Below are positions 7,800-17,511 of a stretch of DNA of 64,000 nt, piece after piece. Source of the DNA: Paucihalobacter ruber (GTDB taxonomy: Bacteria; Bacteroidota; Bacteroidia; Flavobacteriales; Flavobacteriaceae). The notes below the pieces were generated by a model. The model had not been told where the DNA came from, searched no databases, and saw only the letters and a list, made by a program, of their open reading frames with translations. The position numbers were made by a program, and so were the translations under genes. How positions within the stretch are numbered: the stretch's first letter is position 1; each line of letters opens with the position of its first letter. The stretch covers positions 62,001 to 126,000 of the forward strand of contig NZ_VHIQ01000003.1 in assembly GCF_006494535.1 (NCBI RefSeq). The letters run 5' to 3'.

Positions 7800-9014
7800 A
7801 TGCGTTTACATAAAAACCTGTGTTTTGCGGTAATTGACGGACTGCACATTATATTTAATGAAGATGAATATGCCGATAAAGTGGTGCAAGCCTTACTCAA
7901 GCGCGACAAACGCTGGGGAAGTCGCGATCGCGGTTTTATAGCAGAAACGGTTTATGAAATTGTTCGTTTCAAACGTTTATACGCCGAAATTGCAGAAGTC
8001 AAGGAGCCCTTTAACAGAGATAATTTATGGCGAATGTTTGCCGTATGGGCAACCTTACGTGGCATACCTTTACCCAAATGGAAGTATTTTGAAGACACGC
8101 CTGCCAGAAAAATAAAAGGAAAATTTGACGAACTCTTAAAAATCAGAAAATACCGCGAATCCATCCCGGATTGGTTAGACCAACTGGCTGTTGAAGAATT
8201 GGGCGAAACACTATGGACCAAGGAAATAGCTGCACTCAATCAACAAGCCGATGTTATCTTAAGAGTCAACACCTTAAAAACCAATATCAAAGATTTACAG
8301 AACCGCCTTCAATCGGAAAATATTGAAACGGAAACCATTAATGGTTATCCCATGGCGCTCAAATTAAAAGAGCGTGCCAACGTATTTCAAACCGAATGTT
8401 TTAAAGATGGTTGGTTTGAAGTGCAAGATGCTTCCTCTCAATTGGTAGCTACCATGCTCGATGTAAAACCGGGCATGAAGGTTGTTGACGCCTGTGCAGG
8501 TGCCGGCGGAAAATCACTGCATTTGGCTGCACTTATGGAAAATAAAGGACAGATTATTGCCATGGATATTTACGCCAATAAGCTTAAAAACTTAAAAGTG
8601 CGCGCCAAACGAAATGGGGCCTTCAACATAGAACTTAAAGAAATAGATTCTACCAAACCCATTAAAAAACTTCACGATAAAGCTGATAGATTGCTCATTG
8701 ATGCGCCTTGTTCGGGGTTGGGAATATTGCGAAGAAATCCCGATGCCAAATGGAAACTACAACCTGAGTTTATTGAAAACATCAAACAAACACAACAAGA
8801 CATTCTCCAAAATTACAGCAAAATGCTAAAACCCGGAGGTAAAATGGTATATGCTACGTGCTCCGTTTTACCGTCTGAAAATGCACAACAAGTTGAGAGA
8901 TTTTTAAATTCAGAAAATGGTAGCAACTTTAAATTGGTGGAAGATAAACGTATATTTGCTCATGAATCAGGCTACGATGGTTTCTATATAGCTGTTATCG
9001 AGAAAAATAAATAA
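7800..9014 (+). CDS. RsmB/NOL1/NOP2-type rRNA (cytosine-C5) methyltransferase
   Basis: SAM-dependent RNA m5C methyltransferase of 404 residues. The N-terminal third is a NusB-like RNA-binding region; the catalytic domain has the SAM-binding stretch VVDACAGAGGKSLHL, motif IV DAPCSGLG (Cys304) and motif VI YATCSVLPSEN (Cys354, the expected nucleophile). Numbers use the ATG at 7800. The longer frame from 7770 would overlap the promoter box, and MRLHKNLCFAVIDG matches the usual start of flavobacterial homologs. The probable target is a cytosine in 16S rRNA, but the exact position cannot be told. It is followed 12 bp later by a secreted nuclease gene. Confidence 0.87.
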   Translation: MRLHKNLCFAVIDGLHIIFNEDEYADKVVQALLKRDKRWGSRDRGFIAETVYEIVRFKRLYAEIAEVKEPFNRDNLWRMFAVWATLRGIPLPKWKYFEDTPARKIKGKFDELLKIRKYRESIPDWLDQLAVEELGETLWTKEIAALNQQADVILRVNTLKTNIKDLQNRLQSENIETETINGYPMALKLKERANVFQTECFKDGWFEVQDASSQLVATMLDVKPGMKVVDACAGAGGKSLHLAALMENKGQIIAMDIYANKLKNLKVRAKRNGAFNIELKEIDSTKPIKKLHDKADRLLIDAPCSGLGILRRNPDAKWKLQPEFIENIKQTQQDILQNYSKMLKPGGKMVYATCSVLPSENAQQVERFLNSENGSNFKLVEDKRIFAHESGYDGFYIAVIEKNK

Positions 9015-9026
9015 TTACAACATCGA

Positions 9027-10091
9027 ATGAAACAACTTTACTTTATCATTTTTTTAGTTTCAACTTTTGCATTTGCGCAACCCCCGGAAGGCTACTATAA
9101 CTCGGCAACCGGTACAGGTTTTACACTCAAAACACAATTATACACCATTATTTCAGGCAGTCATCAACCACAACCCTTTAATACACATTGGACTTTCTTT
9201 GAAACTGCTGATGTCTTACCAAATGGTAAAGTATGGGACATTTATGCCAATTGCAACTTCGAATTTGGAACTCCTGATACCGGTGGTAACCAAGATATTG
9301 GTTCAGGCGGCAATGTTGAATGCGAATTTTTTAACAGAGAACACACCTTCCCGACCAGTTGGTTTGGCAATATTGAACCTGCCAGATCAGATGTTGTACA
9401 ATTATTACCGGTTGATAAAAAAGTAAACAGCGAAAGAGGCAATTTACCATATGGCGAAGCGTCAAGTGCCTTTTTTACAAGTAGTAACGGTACTATTCGC
9501 GGAAGTTCAGAAATTACTGAAGTGAACGGACAAGTTTTTGAGGTCATTGATGAATACAAGGGCGATATTGCCAGAATTTTCTTTTACATGGCAACACGAT
9601 ACGAAGACCTTGTTGCCGGTTGGGAAAATTTGAATACCGATGGCGATAAAATGCTGGATGGTTCAAGTAATAAGGTATTTGAACAATGGGCACTTGATAT
9701 GTTGTATAGCTGGCATTTGAACGACCCCGTAAGCCAAAAAGAAATTGATAGAAATAATGCGATTTACAATTACCAAAACAATCGCAATCCCTTTGTTGAT
9801 AATCCCGGATATGTGTTTCAAATTTGGCAGAATGTTTTGTCTGTTAATGAATTTTCGTTAAACAGTTCCATTACCATGTTCCCAAACCCTGCTGCTACTA
9901 ACGAAATTAATATCATTTCTAATCGTGAAATTACAGCCGAAATTTTTGACATTTTTGGCAAAAAAGTTCTTGCGAGAAAAATTAACGCCACCCATAAAAC
10001 AATTGATATTTCAAATCTCACCAGTGGCGTTTACTTAGTTAAACTAAGCAACCAAAGTCAAAGTGTTACAAAAAAATTAATTCGGCAATAA
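9027..10091 (+). CDS. Secreted endonuclease I with T9SS sorting domain
   Basis: Extracellular nuclease of 354 residues. A signal peptide (MKQLYFIIFLVSTFAFAQ) is followed by the endonuclease I domain (about 25-270), whose hallmark NREHTFPTSWF resembles the NREHxxPxSWF metal/catalytic motif of EndA-type enzymes. The last 75 residues are a type A T9SS sorting domain: FPNP, then an E/I-F-D-x-x-G-K-x-V core, and the final LTSGVYLVKL...TKKLIRQ. It should be exported by the Sec pathway, then by the type IX system, and may degrade extracellular DNA or RNA for nutrients. A hairpin terminator follows. Confidence 0.9.
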   Translation: MKQLYFIIFLVSTFAFAQPPEGYYNSATGTGFTLKTQLYTIISGSHQPQPFNTHWTFFETADVLPNGKVWDIYANCNFEFGTPDTGGNQDIGSGGNVECEFFNREHTFPTSWFGNIEPARSDVVQLLPVDKKVNSERGNLPYGEASSAFFTSSNGTIRGSSEITEVNGQVFEVIDEYKGDIARIFFYMATRYEDLVAGWENLNTDGDKMLDGSSNKVFEQWALDMLYSWHLNDPVSQKEIDRNNAIYNYQNNRNPFVDNPGYVFQIWQNVLSVNEFSLNSSITMFPNPAATNEINIISNREITAEIFDIFGKKVLARKINATHKTIDISNLTSGVYLVKLSNQSQSVTKKLIRQ

Positions 10092-10110
10092 ACTGATAAT
10101 CATTATTTGT

Positions 10111-10137
10111 AAAAGGCCATTTTTTAATGGTCTTTTT
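10111..10137 (+). terminator. Intrinsic terminator after the secreted nuclease
   Basis: AAAAGGCCATT and AATGGTCTTTT form a stem around a short T loop, followed by a run of T. It sits 19 bp after the nuclease stop. Confidence 0.75.
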
Positions 10138-10151
10138 TTATTTTTATAAGA

Positions 10152-11012
10152 ATGAAACAGAATCTTATAGATCACCTATCAAATACGCTAAACATCAGTA
10201 TCAAGAGCATCCAACCTGTTACCGGTGGCGATATATCTCGGGCTTATAAAATTGAATCTTCTCACAATACTTATTTTTTAAAGGCGAACGACAAGGCATC
10301 AGCATTGAAAATGTTTCAACAGGAAGCCAACGCTTTACAAACCATTTCAAAAACCAAAACCATTAAATCACCGCACGTAATTCAAGTCGCATCATTTGAA
10401 AACCAATCCTATATTTTAATGGAATATGTTGAAAGTAAAACACCTTCCAATCAAGATATGGCTTTGTTTGGCGAACAATTGGCACATTTACATCTCACAC
10501 ATTCTGATGCCTTTGGATTTGACACCGATAACTTTATTGGGAGCTTACCACAATCGAACACCACACACAATAACTGGCTTGATTTTTATATAGAGGAGCG
10601 ATTAGTACCTCAACTCAAAATAGCCATCCAAAGACAGTTGTTATCACCTGCTGAAGTACCCGATTTAAGTGCAATGAAATTAAAAACCGCGGATATTTTC
10701 AAAGATGTTCAACCATCTTTGTTACACGGCGATTTATGGAGCGGCAATTACTTGATTTCAAAAGACGGAACGCCATACCTTATTGATCCGGCAACGTATT
10801 TTGGTCATAGCGAAGTAGATATTGCCATGAGTTTACTTTTTGGTGGTTTTGGTGACTCGTTTTATCAAGCTTACCACACTGTTATTCCGAAAGAAACACA
10901 TACCAAAGCCAGAATTGAATTGTACCAGTTGTATTACCTGTTAGTACATCTTAATTTATTTGGAAGCTCCTATTATAATTCGGTTAAGCACATCATCAGT
11001 AAGTATTTTTAA
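10152..11012 (+). CDS. Fructosamine-3-kinase family protein
   Basis: Aminoglycoside-phosphotransferase-like kinase of 286 residues, the normal length for bacterial fructosamine kinases. The catalytic loop LLHGDLWSGNYL (near 195-206) supplies the Asp base and Asn metal ligand; the following YLIDPATYFGHSEVDIAM is the DFG-equivalent metal loop in the form typical of this family. Members phosphorylate ketosamines (glycated amines or proteins), which then decompose, so the role is protein deglycation. It starts 15 bp after the nuclease terminator and is probably a separate transcript. Confidence 0.87.
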   Translation: MKQNLIDHLSNTLNISIKSIQPVTGGDISRAYKIESSHNTYFLKANDKASALKMFQQEANALQTISKTKTIKSPHVIQVASFENQSYILMEYVESKTPSNQDMALFGEQLAHLHLTHSDAFGFDTDNFIGSLPQSNTTHNNWLDFYIEERLVPQLKIAIQRQLLSPAEVPDLSAMKLKTADIFKDVQPSLLHGDLWSGNYLISKDGTPYLIDPATYFGHSEVDIAMSLLFGGFGDSFYQAYHTVIPKETHTKARIELYQLYYLLVHLNLFGSSYYNSVKHIISKYF

Positions 11013-11081
11013 TTGTGAATTATTAGTGAATAACTTATGCCCGGGATTAAAAAATTCATAGCGCCATAAGCCCAAAAAGAC

Positions 11082-11089
11082 TAAATTTG
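11082..11089 (+). promoter_or_regulatory. Bacteroidota -7 box (TAAATTTG) for purL
   Basis: TAAATTTG fits TAnnTTTG exactly and lies 30 bp before the purL ATG, giving a short leader of roughly 25 bases. Confidence 0.5.
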
Positions 11090-11119
11090 CATTTTGTTTA
11101 AAGCATCAAATTTTTAACA

Positions 11120-14100
11120 ATGATTCACTTTTTCGGCGATGTTAACCACAAGGTTTTCGCAGTACAAACCACTTCAGAATTAAGTCAGGATAACACTCAA
11201 AAATTGGTATGGCTTTTTGGCAACCAACCTAAAATAAACGCGGCGTCTTTAGACGCCTTTTTTGTTGGGCCCAGAGCAGCCATGATTTCACCGTGGAGCA
11301 CAAACGCCGTCGAAATTACCCAAAATATGGGCATTTCTGGTATCATTAGAATTGAAGAATTTACTGCGGTATCAGAAATCTTCACTGACTTCGACCCAAT
11401 GATTTCTGAGAAATTTAAAGGATTACATCAGGATATTTTTACCATTAACATTCAACCGGAACCCGTAAAAAATATTGAAGATATTCAATCCTACAACCAA
11501 CAAGAAGGTTTGGCATTAAGTAATGATGAAGTTGAATACCTCGAAAATTTATCTCAAAAACTCAACCGACCTTTAACTGATGCTGAAGTATTTGGTTTTT
11601 CGCAGGTAAACAGTGAGCACTGCCGTCATAAAATATTTAACGGCACCTTCATAATTGACGGTGAAACCAAGCCAACATCCTTATTCAAACTCATCAAAAA
11701 AACTTCCGAAACACATCCCAATACCATTGTTTCGGCCTATAAAGACAACGTCGCCTTTATTGAAGGACCTGAAGTTGAGCAATTCGCACCCAAACGCGCC
11801 GATATTGCCGATTACTATACCACTACCCCATTCAAATCGGTGCTATCGCTAAAGGCCGAAACGCATAACTTCCCAACAACGGTCGAGCCCTTTAACGGTG
11901 CTGCTACCGGTTCAGGAGGCGAAATTAGAGACCGTTTAGCCGGAGGAAAAGGTTCTATCCCAATGGCAGGCACAGCGGTTTATATGACCAGCTATGCCCG
12001 ACTTGAAAACCCTAAACCCTGGGAAAAAAGCATGCCCGCAAGAAAATGGCTCTATCAAACACCATTAGATATTTTAATTAAAGCCAGCAATGGTGCCTCA
12101 GATTTTGGTAACAAATTTGGGCAGCCACTTATTTGCGGTTCTTTGCTCACTTTTGAACATGATGAAGCCACAAACGAAAGTATAGAAAATCCGAGACGAT
12201 TGGCTTACGACAAAGTGATTATGCAAGCCGGTGGTGTAGGCTACGGCAAATTAGACCAGGCCAAAAAAGACACCCCAAAAACGGGCGATAAAATCGTGAT
12301 TCTTGGTGGTGATAATTATAGAATAGGGATGGGTGGCGCTGCCGTATCAAGCGCCGATACCGGCGAATTTGCCTCAGGTATCGAACTAAACGCCGTACAA
12401 CGCTCTAACCCCGAAATGCAAAAACGTGCCGCCAACGCCATTAGAGCTATGGTAGAAAGTGAACACAACCCAATTGTGTCTATCCACGACCATGGCGCCG
12501 GGGGTCATTTAAATTGTTTATCGGAATTGGTTGAAGAAACCGGCGGACATATCAATATCGATGCGCTTCCCGTAGGAGATCCAACGCTTTCAGATAAAGA
12601 AATCATCGGCAACGAATCTCAGGAACGTATGGGATTGGTCATTGCCGAAAAAGACTTACATATCTTAAAAATAATCGCCGAACGAGAACGCGCTCCAATG
12701 TATAGCGTGGGTGATGTTACCGGCGATGGCAGATTTAAGTTTCAATCTGAAACCAAACATAGCAAACCAATGGATTTGGAACTAATCGATATGTTTGGAA
12801 GTTCGCCCAAAACCATCATGGAAGACCAAACCATCAAACGTGTTTATAATGAAATAACTTTTGATGAAAAACACTTTTTTGATTATCTGGACAACGTCTT
12901 ACAGCTAGAAGCTGTGGCTTGTAAAGATTGGCTCACCAACAAAGTAGACCGCTGTGTTGGGGGCAAGGTTGCCAAACAACAATGTGCAGGTCCGTTACAA
13001 TTACCGCTTAACAATGTAGCCGTAATGGCTTTAGATTACAATGGCAAGGAAGGCATTGCAACGTCGGTTGGGCATGCGCCAATTTCGGCCTTAATAAATC
13101 CTGTTGCCGGTAGTCGCAATAGTATCGCCGAAGCCTTGACCAATATCATTTGGGCGCCATTACAAAACGGTTTGAGCAGCATCTCATTATCGGCTAACTG
13201 GATGTGGCCTTGCAAAAATCCCGGTGAAGACGCCAGATTATATCAAGCTGTTGAAGCGGTTTCAGAATTTGCCATTGAACTGGGCATTAACGTTCCTACC
13301 GGAAAAGACTCACTTTCAATGAAGCAAAAATATCCCGATGGCGATGTGCTGGCACCGGGAACTGTTATCATTTCGGCCATAGGACATTGTAACGATATTA
13401 ACCGTGTAGTTGAGCCAGTATTGCAAAAAGACGGCGGCGCTATATATTATATCAATCTGTCCGGCGACGATTATAAATTAGGTGGCAGCTCATTTGCCCA
13501 AACCTTGAGTAAAATAGGAGAAGACAGTCCAACCATCCAAGATGCCGCCTATTTTAAAACGGTATTTAACACCATACAAAATTGTATTAATGAAGGTCAA
13601 ATTATAGCCGGACACGATGTGGCTTCAGGTGGATTAATCACTACCTTACTCGAAATGTGTTTTGCTGGTAACGATTTAGGAGCCGAACTGGATGTCACCG
13701 CTATTGGAGAGAAAAATTCTATCAAGCTGTTGTTCTCAGAAAATGCAGCCATTGTATTTCAGTCTAAAGACGATAACATCGAGCAAACTTTAAGCAAGGC
13801 TAATATCAAGTTTTACAAAATTGGTCAAGTTGTAGACCGACATGATTTAAGTATTATCAATTTCAACCGCGTTTTTAATCTTTCTATTCCGCCGTTGAGA
13901 GATACCTGGTATAAAACTTCCTATTTATTTGATTCACATCAAACCGCTAATGGATTGGCCAAGCAGCGATTTGATCATTATAAAGATCAGCCTTTAAAAT
14001 ATATATTCCCATCTAATTTATCCGGTAGGGTCGAGTCACGACTCGAACATTCAGAAAATCGCCCAAAAGCCGCCATTCTTAGAGAAAAAGGCAGCAATTC

Positions 14101-14809
14101 AGAACGCGAAATGGCCAACGCCATGTATCTGGCAGGCTTTGATGTGAAAGATATTCATATGACCGATTTAATTTCGGGGCGTGAAAATTTAGAAGACATT
14201 CAATTTTTAGGCGCTGTTGGTGGCTTCTCAAATTCTGATGTTTTAGGCTCGGCTAAGGGTTGGGCAGGTGCATTTTTGTACAACGAAAAGGCGAATACCG
14301 CGCTTAAAAATTTCTTTAAAAGAGAAGATACACTATCTGTTGGTATTTGCAACGGCTGCCAGTTATGGATGGAATTGGAACTTATCAATCCCGAGCATGA
14401 ACAACATGGTAAAATGGTTCATAATGATTCACACAAACACGAAAGCGCCTTTACATCGGTGAGGATTCAAAAGAATAATTCGGTCATGCTATCATCACTC
14501 GAAGGTGCAACTTTAGGCGTATGGATTTCGCATGGCGAAGGTAAATTTAGCTTGCCCATGCCCGAAGACCAATACAACATTGTTGCCAAATACGGATATG
14601 AAGGTTATCCCGCCAATCCTAATGGATCGGACTTCAATACCGCTATGATGTGCGATAAAACAGGAAGACATTTGGTGACCATGCCTCATATTGAGCGCTC
14701 TATCTTCCCTTGGAATTGGGCTTATTACCCAAAAGACCGACAAGATACTGTATCGCCATGGTTAGAAGCCTTTGTTAATGCTAGAAAGTGGATTGAGGAA
14801 AACTCATAA
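11120..14809 (+). CDS. purL: Phosphoribosylformylglycinamidine synthase (large single-chain PurL)
   Basis: Fourth step of purine synthesis: FGAR plus glutamine and ATP to FGAM. At 1229 residues this is the large form that carries its own glutaminase, as in Gammaproteobacteria and Bacteroidetes. The FGAM synthase part has the substrate loop SVLSLKAETHNFPTTVEP near 245-262 and a second half-repeat with NVPTGKDSLSMKQKYP. The C-terminal class I glutaminase has its nucleophile at Cys1077 (GICNGCQ) and the His/Glu pair in MPHIERSIFPW near the end. Flanking genes are not purine genes, so it is probably monocistronic from its own promoter. Confidence 0.96.
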   Translation: MIHFFGDVNHKVFAVQTTSELSQDNTQKLVWLFGNQPKINAASLDAFFVGPRAAMISPWSTNAVEITQNMGISGIIRIEEFTAVSEIFTDFDPMISEKFKGLHQDIFTINIQPEPVKNIEDIQSYNQQEGLALSNDEVEYLENLSQKLNRPLTDAEVFGFSQVNSEHCRHKIFNGTFIIDGETKPTSLFKLIKKTSETHPNTIVSAYKDNVAFIEGPEVEQFAPKRADIADYYTTTPFKSVLSLKAETHNFPTTVEPFNGAATGSGGEIRDRLAGGKGSIPMAGTAVYMTSYARLENPKPWEKSMPARKWLYQTPLDILIKASNGASDFGNKFGQPLICGSLLTFEHDEATNESIENPRRLAYDKVIMQAGGVGYGKLDQAKKDTPKTGDKIVILGGDNYRIGMGGAAVSSADTGEFASGIELNAVQRSNPEMQKRAANAIRAMVESEHNPIVSIHDHGAGGHLNCLSELVEETGGHINIDALPVGDPTLSDKEIIGNESQERMGLVIAEKDLHILKIIAERERAPMYSVGDVTGDGRFKFQSETKHSKPMDLELIDMFGSSPKTIMEDQTIKRVYNEITFDEKHFFDYLDNVLQLEAVACKDWLTNKVDRCVGGKVAKQQCAGPLQLPLNNVAVMALDYNGKEGIATSVGHAPISALINPVAGSRNSIAEALTNIIWAPLQNGLSSISLSANWMWPCKNPGEDARLYQAVEAVSEFAIELGINVPTGKDSLSMKQKYPDGDVLAPGTVIISAIGHCNDINRVVEPVLQKDGGAIYYINLSGDDYKLGGSSFAQTLSKIGEDSPTIQDAAYFKTVFNTIQNCINEGQIIAGHDVASGGLITTLLEMCFAGNDLGAELDVTAIGEKNSIKLLFSENAAIVFQSKDDNIEQTLSKANIKFYKIGQVVDRHDLSIINFNRVFNLSIPPLRDTWYKTSYLFDSHQTANGLAKQRFDHYKDQPLKYIFPSNLSGRVESRLEHSENRPKAAILREKGSNSEREMANAMYLAGFDVKDIHMTDLISGRENLEDIQFLGAVGGFSNSDVLGSAKGWAGAFLYNEKANTALKNFFKREDTLSVGICNGCQLWMELELINPEHEQHGKMVHNDSHKHESAFTSVRIQKNNSVMLSSLEGATLGVWISHGEGKFSLPMPEDQYNIVAKYGYEGYPANPNGSDFNTAMMCDKTGRHLVTMPHIERSIFPWNWAYYPKDRQDTVSPWLEAFVNARKWIEENS

Positions 14810-15092
14810 GAATTAAATTGGTTTTTAAGGTTTCTTTAGACAAAAGTCATCATCTAAAAGTTTTAAGCGATTTTACCGTGAACACATTTTAAAATTATAA
14901 AGACAACCAACCTGTAAATGATTTACTTTCAAGTCTTGTGTTTACAGACTACAGTTAAGAATACGCTGTTTTGATTAATACACATTAAATATTTACAAGT
15001 ATGAGTTACATAATATTCATATTTAATAATTTTTTAAGGTAATTTTTTCTATTTTCGTAGAACTCAACCCTAGTTTTTCTAATCTAAGCATA

Positions 15093-16862
15093 ATGACTAA
15101 AGTTACCAGACTTTTCGATTTTCCTTATTATCAACTTGCTAATAAACCCTTAAAAAACGCCTTAGTTACCAAATACAATGGTGTTTGGCAATCTACTTCA
15201 ACTCAGGAATACCTGGATAAAGCCAACGCTGTAAGCCGTGCGCTTTTGCGAATGGGCGTTCATAAAAATGATAAAATCGCATTGATATCTTCCACCAACA
15301 GAACTGAGTGGAACATTATGGATATTGGCATTTTGCAGGTTGGTGCACAAAACATCCCAATATATCCAACCATTTCGGCTGAAGATTATGAGTATGTTTT
15401 AAACCACAGCGAGTCTATTTACTGCTTTGTATCAGACGAAGAAGTGCTGGCTAAAATCAACACTATTAAAGCCAACACAAAACTCAAAGAGGTGTATAGT
15501 TTTGATCACATTGAAGGCTGTGAGCATTACTCTGAATTGTTTAAACTGGGTGAAGACCAAAGCAATCAACCCGAGGTTGAAGCCAGAAAAGATGATGTGA
15601 AACCGGACGATTTAGCTACTATCATTTACACCTCAGGTACCACCGGAAGACCTAAAGGCGTTATGTTGAGCCACTGGAATATTACCAGTAATGTATTAGA
15701 TAGCATTCCAAGGTTGCCTATTGTAGGAGAACAACCAAGAATACTAAGTTTTTTACCAATTTGTCACATTTTTGAACGGGTGCTTATTTATATTTATCAA
15801 TATGCCGCTGTTGAAATTTATTTTGCAGAAGGTCTAGACAAAATTGGTGACAATGCCAAAGAAATTAAACCTAATTTAATGAGTGTTGTGCCGCGTTTAC
15901 TCGAAAAAGTTTACGATAAAATCATGGCCAAAGCCGAAGAACTGACCGGTATCAAACAAAAGCTCTTTTATTGGGCAGTTGAATTGGGCGAAATTTGGGA
16001 ACCTTACGGCGCCAATGGCTGGTGGTATGAGTTTAAATTAAGCATCGCACGCAAACTGATTTTTAGCAAATGGCAGGCTGCTTTAGGTGGCGAACTAAAA
16101 ACCATGGTGTCCGGAAGTGCCGCACTTCAGCCAAGATTATCCCGTATCTTTTGCGCAGCCGGTATGCAGGTCATGGAAGGTTATGGACTAACCGAAACAT
16201 CTCCTGTTGTTTCAGTAGGAATGTATAAGGATAAGCATTTTAAAGTTGGTGCCGTTGGTAAACCCATTGCCAATGTTGAAGTTAAAATCGCCGAAGATGG
16301 CGAAATACTTATTAAAGGACCTAATGTAATGCTCGGTTACTACAAAGACGAAGAAAAAACCGCCAGCGTCATGACGGGAGAATATTTCCACACAGGCGAT
16401 AAAGGCGAAATAGATGCCGACGGATTCCTCAAAATTACCGGTCGCAAAAAGGAAATGTTTAAAACTTCAGGCGGTAAATACATCATTCCAACCCTTTTGG
16501 AAAACGAACTCAAACAGTCCCGATTTATAGAACAGGTAATGGTAATCGGCGAAGGCGAAAAAATGCCGGCTGCTATTATCCAACCCAACTTCGAATTTGT
16601 GAGAGATTGGATTCACTACAAAAAATACAATATTAAAGACGATAACCACAGCATTGCCACTTCAGAGGTGGTGATTGACCGAATTCAAAAAGAAATAGAA
16701 AAGAGTAATCAGCGTTTTGGCAAATGGGAACAAATTAAAAAGTTTGAACTCACCGAGGATGTCTGGTCTATTGACGACGGTCACCTTACGCCTACCATGA
16801 AAATGAAACGTGAAGTGATTAGAAATAAATACGACGATTTGTATCAAAAAATTTATTCCTAA
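15093..16862 (+). CDS. Long-chain fatty acid-CoA ligase (AMP-forming)
   Basis: Adenylate-forming enzyme of 589 residues, matching the long-chain acyl-CoA synthetase branch. Key motifs are the P-loop YTSGTTGRPKG (from about 178), GYGLTETSPVVS (A5), FHTGDKGEIDADGFLKITGRKKE (A7/A8) and a C-terminal Lys-containing segment HLTPTMKMKREVI. It activates fatty acids at the membrane for beta-oxidation or phospholipid synthesis. The beta-oxidation operon lies 0.65 kb downstream on the same strand, so the two probably serve one pathway, but a separate promoter (TATTTTCG at 15050-15057, one mismatch from consensus) and intervening genes argue for separate transcription. Confidence 0.92.
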   Translation: MTKVTRLFDFPYYQLANKPLKNALVTKYNGVWQSTSTQEYLDKANAVSRALLRMGVHKNDKIALISSTNRTEWNIMDIGILQVGAQNIPIYPTISAEDYEYVLNHSESIYCFVSDEEVLAKINTIKANTKLKEVYSFDHIEGCEHYSELFKLGEDQSNQPEVEARKDDVKPDDLATIIYTSGTTGRPKGVMLSHWNITSNVLDSIPRLPIVGEQPRILSFLPICHIFERVLIYIYQYAAVEIYFAEGLDKIGDNAKEIKPNLMSVVPRLLEKVYDKIMAKAEELTGIKQKLFYWAVELGEIWEPYGANGWWYEFKLSIARKLIFSKWQAALGGELKTMVSGSAALQPRLSRIFCAAGMQVMEGYGLTETSPVVSVGMYKDKHFKVGAVGKPIANVEVKIAEDGEILIKGPNVMLGYYKDEEKTASVMTGEYFHTGDKGEIDADGFLKITGRKKEMFKTSGGKYIIPTLLENELKQSRFIEQVMVIGEGEKMPAAIIQPNFEFVRDWIHYKKYNIKDDNHSIATSEVVIDRIQKEIEKSNQRFGKWEQIKKFELTEDVWSIDDGHLTPTMKMKREVIRNKYDDLYQKIYS

Positions 16863-16978
16863 ACGTTGCATTTCCTTGGATCTAACACTAAGGTATTTTC
16901 ATTTATTTAACAATATATTTATATTTTAATTGTTTTTTTAGTAATTTTAGTGTCATCTAACTAATTAAATCAATTAAA

Positions 16979-17374
16979 ATGAAAACTAAAAACTTTCTGG
17001 TTTCCGGCGCTGTCGCTGGTATTGTTTATTTTCTATTGGGATGGTTATTTTACGGCATCCTGTTTAAAGACTTCTTCCCCGAACAACCTGAGGAAACTAC
17101 ACAAACAATGCTTATGATTTTTCTGGGTTGTCTTACCTACGGACTTTTTGTCGCTTACATTTTTACTAAATGGGCGCAAATCTCAACAGCCACAACCGGT
17201 TTAAAAGGCGGTGCCATCATTGGTCTGTTCACCGCCTTGTTTTACAATTTTTTCAACATGGCCATGGCTAATGGTTCTACCTACGAAATGTTCGCAATGG
17301 ATACAGCCATTACAATAGTTTCAACAGCTATTATTGGTGCCGTTGCCGGAGCGATAAATGGTAAAATGGGCTAA
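16979..17374 (+). CDS. Small four-helix membrane protein of unknown function
   Basis: Protein of 131 residues with four hydrophobic segments: about 7-30, 45-63, 75-93 and 105-128, the last one Gly/Ala-rich (IIGAVAGAINGKMG). It resembles flavobacterial DUF1761-type small membrane proteins in size and topology, but I cannot confirm the family. A TAATTTTA box at 16942-16949 could be its promoter, and a hairpin terminator follows, so it appears to be an independent transcript between the acyl-CoA ligase and the MarR-led operon. Confidence 0.65.
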   Translation: MKTKNFLVSGAVAGIVYFLLGWLFYGILFKDFFPEQPEETTQTMLMIFLGCLTYGLFVAYIFTKWAQISTATTGLKGGAIIGLFTALFYNFFNMAMANGSTYEMFAMDTAITIVSTAIIGAVAGAINGKMG

Positions 17375-17397
17375 CATATTTTAAAATTTAAAACAAT

Positions 17398-17426
17398 AAG
17401 CATCTCTAAATGAGGTGCTTTTTTTA
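17398..17426 (+). terminator. Intrinsic terminator after the small membrane protein
   Basis: AAGCATCTC and GAGGTGCTT form a 9-bp stem with one G-T-type mismatch around TAAAT, followed by seven T. It separates the membrane gene from the MarR operon. Confidence 0.75.
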
Positions 17427-17433
17427 TAGTTAT

Positions 17434-17478
17434 ACTATGCGTGCATAATTTTTATTTAAATACTATGCATGCATAGTA
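17434..17478. promoter_or_regulatory. Twin palindromic operators in front of the MarR-fad operon
   Basis: A perfect 18-bp palindrome, TACTATGCATGCATAGTA, lies at 17461-17478, and a degenerate copy, ACTATGCGTGCATAAT, at 17434-17449. The centres are 28 bp apart. The perfect site is just upstream of a TATCTTTA -7-like box (17487-17494), so a bound protein would cover the -33 region. MarR proteins bind such inverted repeats, so autoregulation of the downstream marR-fadNAE genes is the simplest reading (inference). Confidence 0.65.
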
Positions 17479-17511
17479 TTTTTTATTATCTTTACAACTA
17501 AATATATTTAG

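Noticed and set aside
14810-15092. Possible small RNA or leader in the gap after purL
   Set aside because: AT-rich with no convincing hairpin, promoter or terminator pair apart from a weak box for the acyl-CoA ligase.
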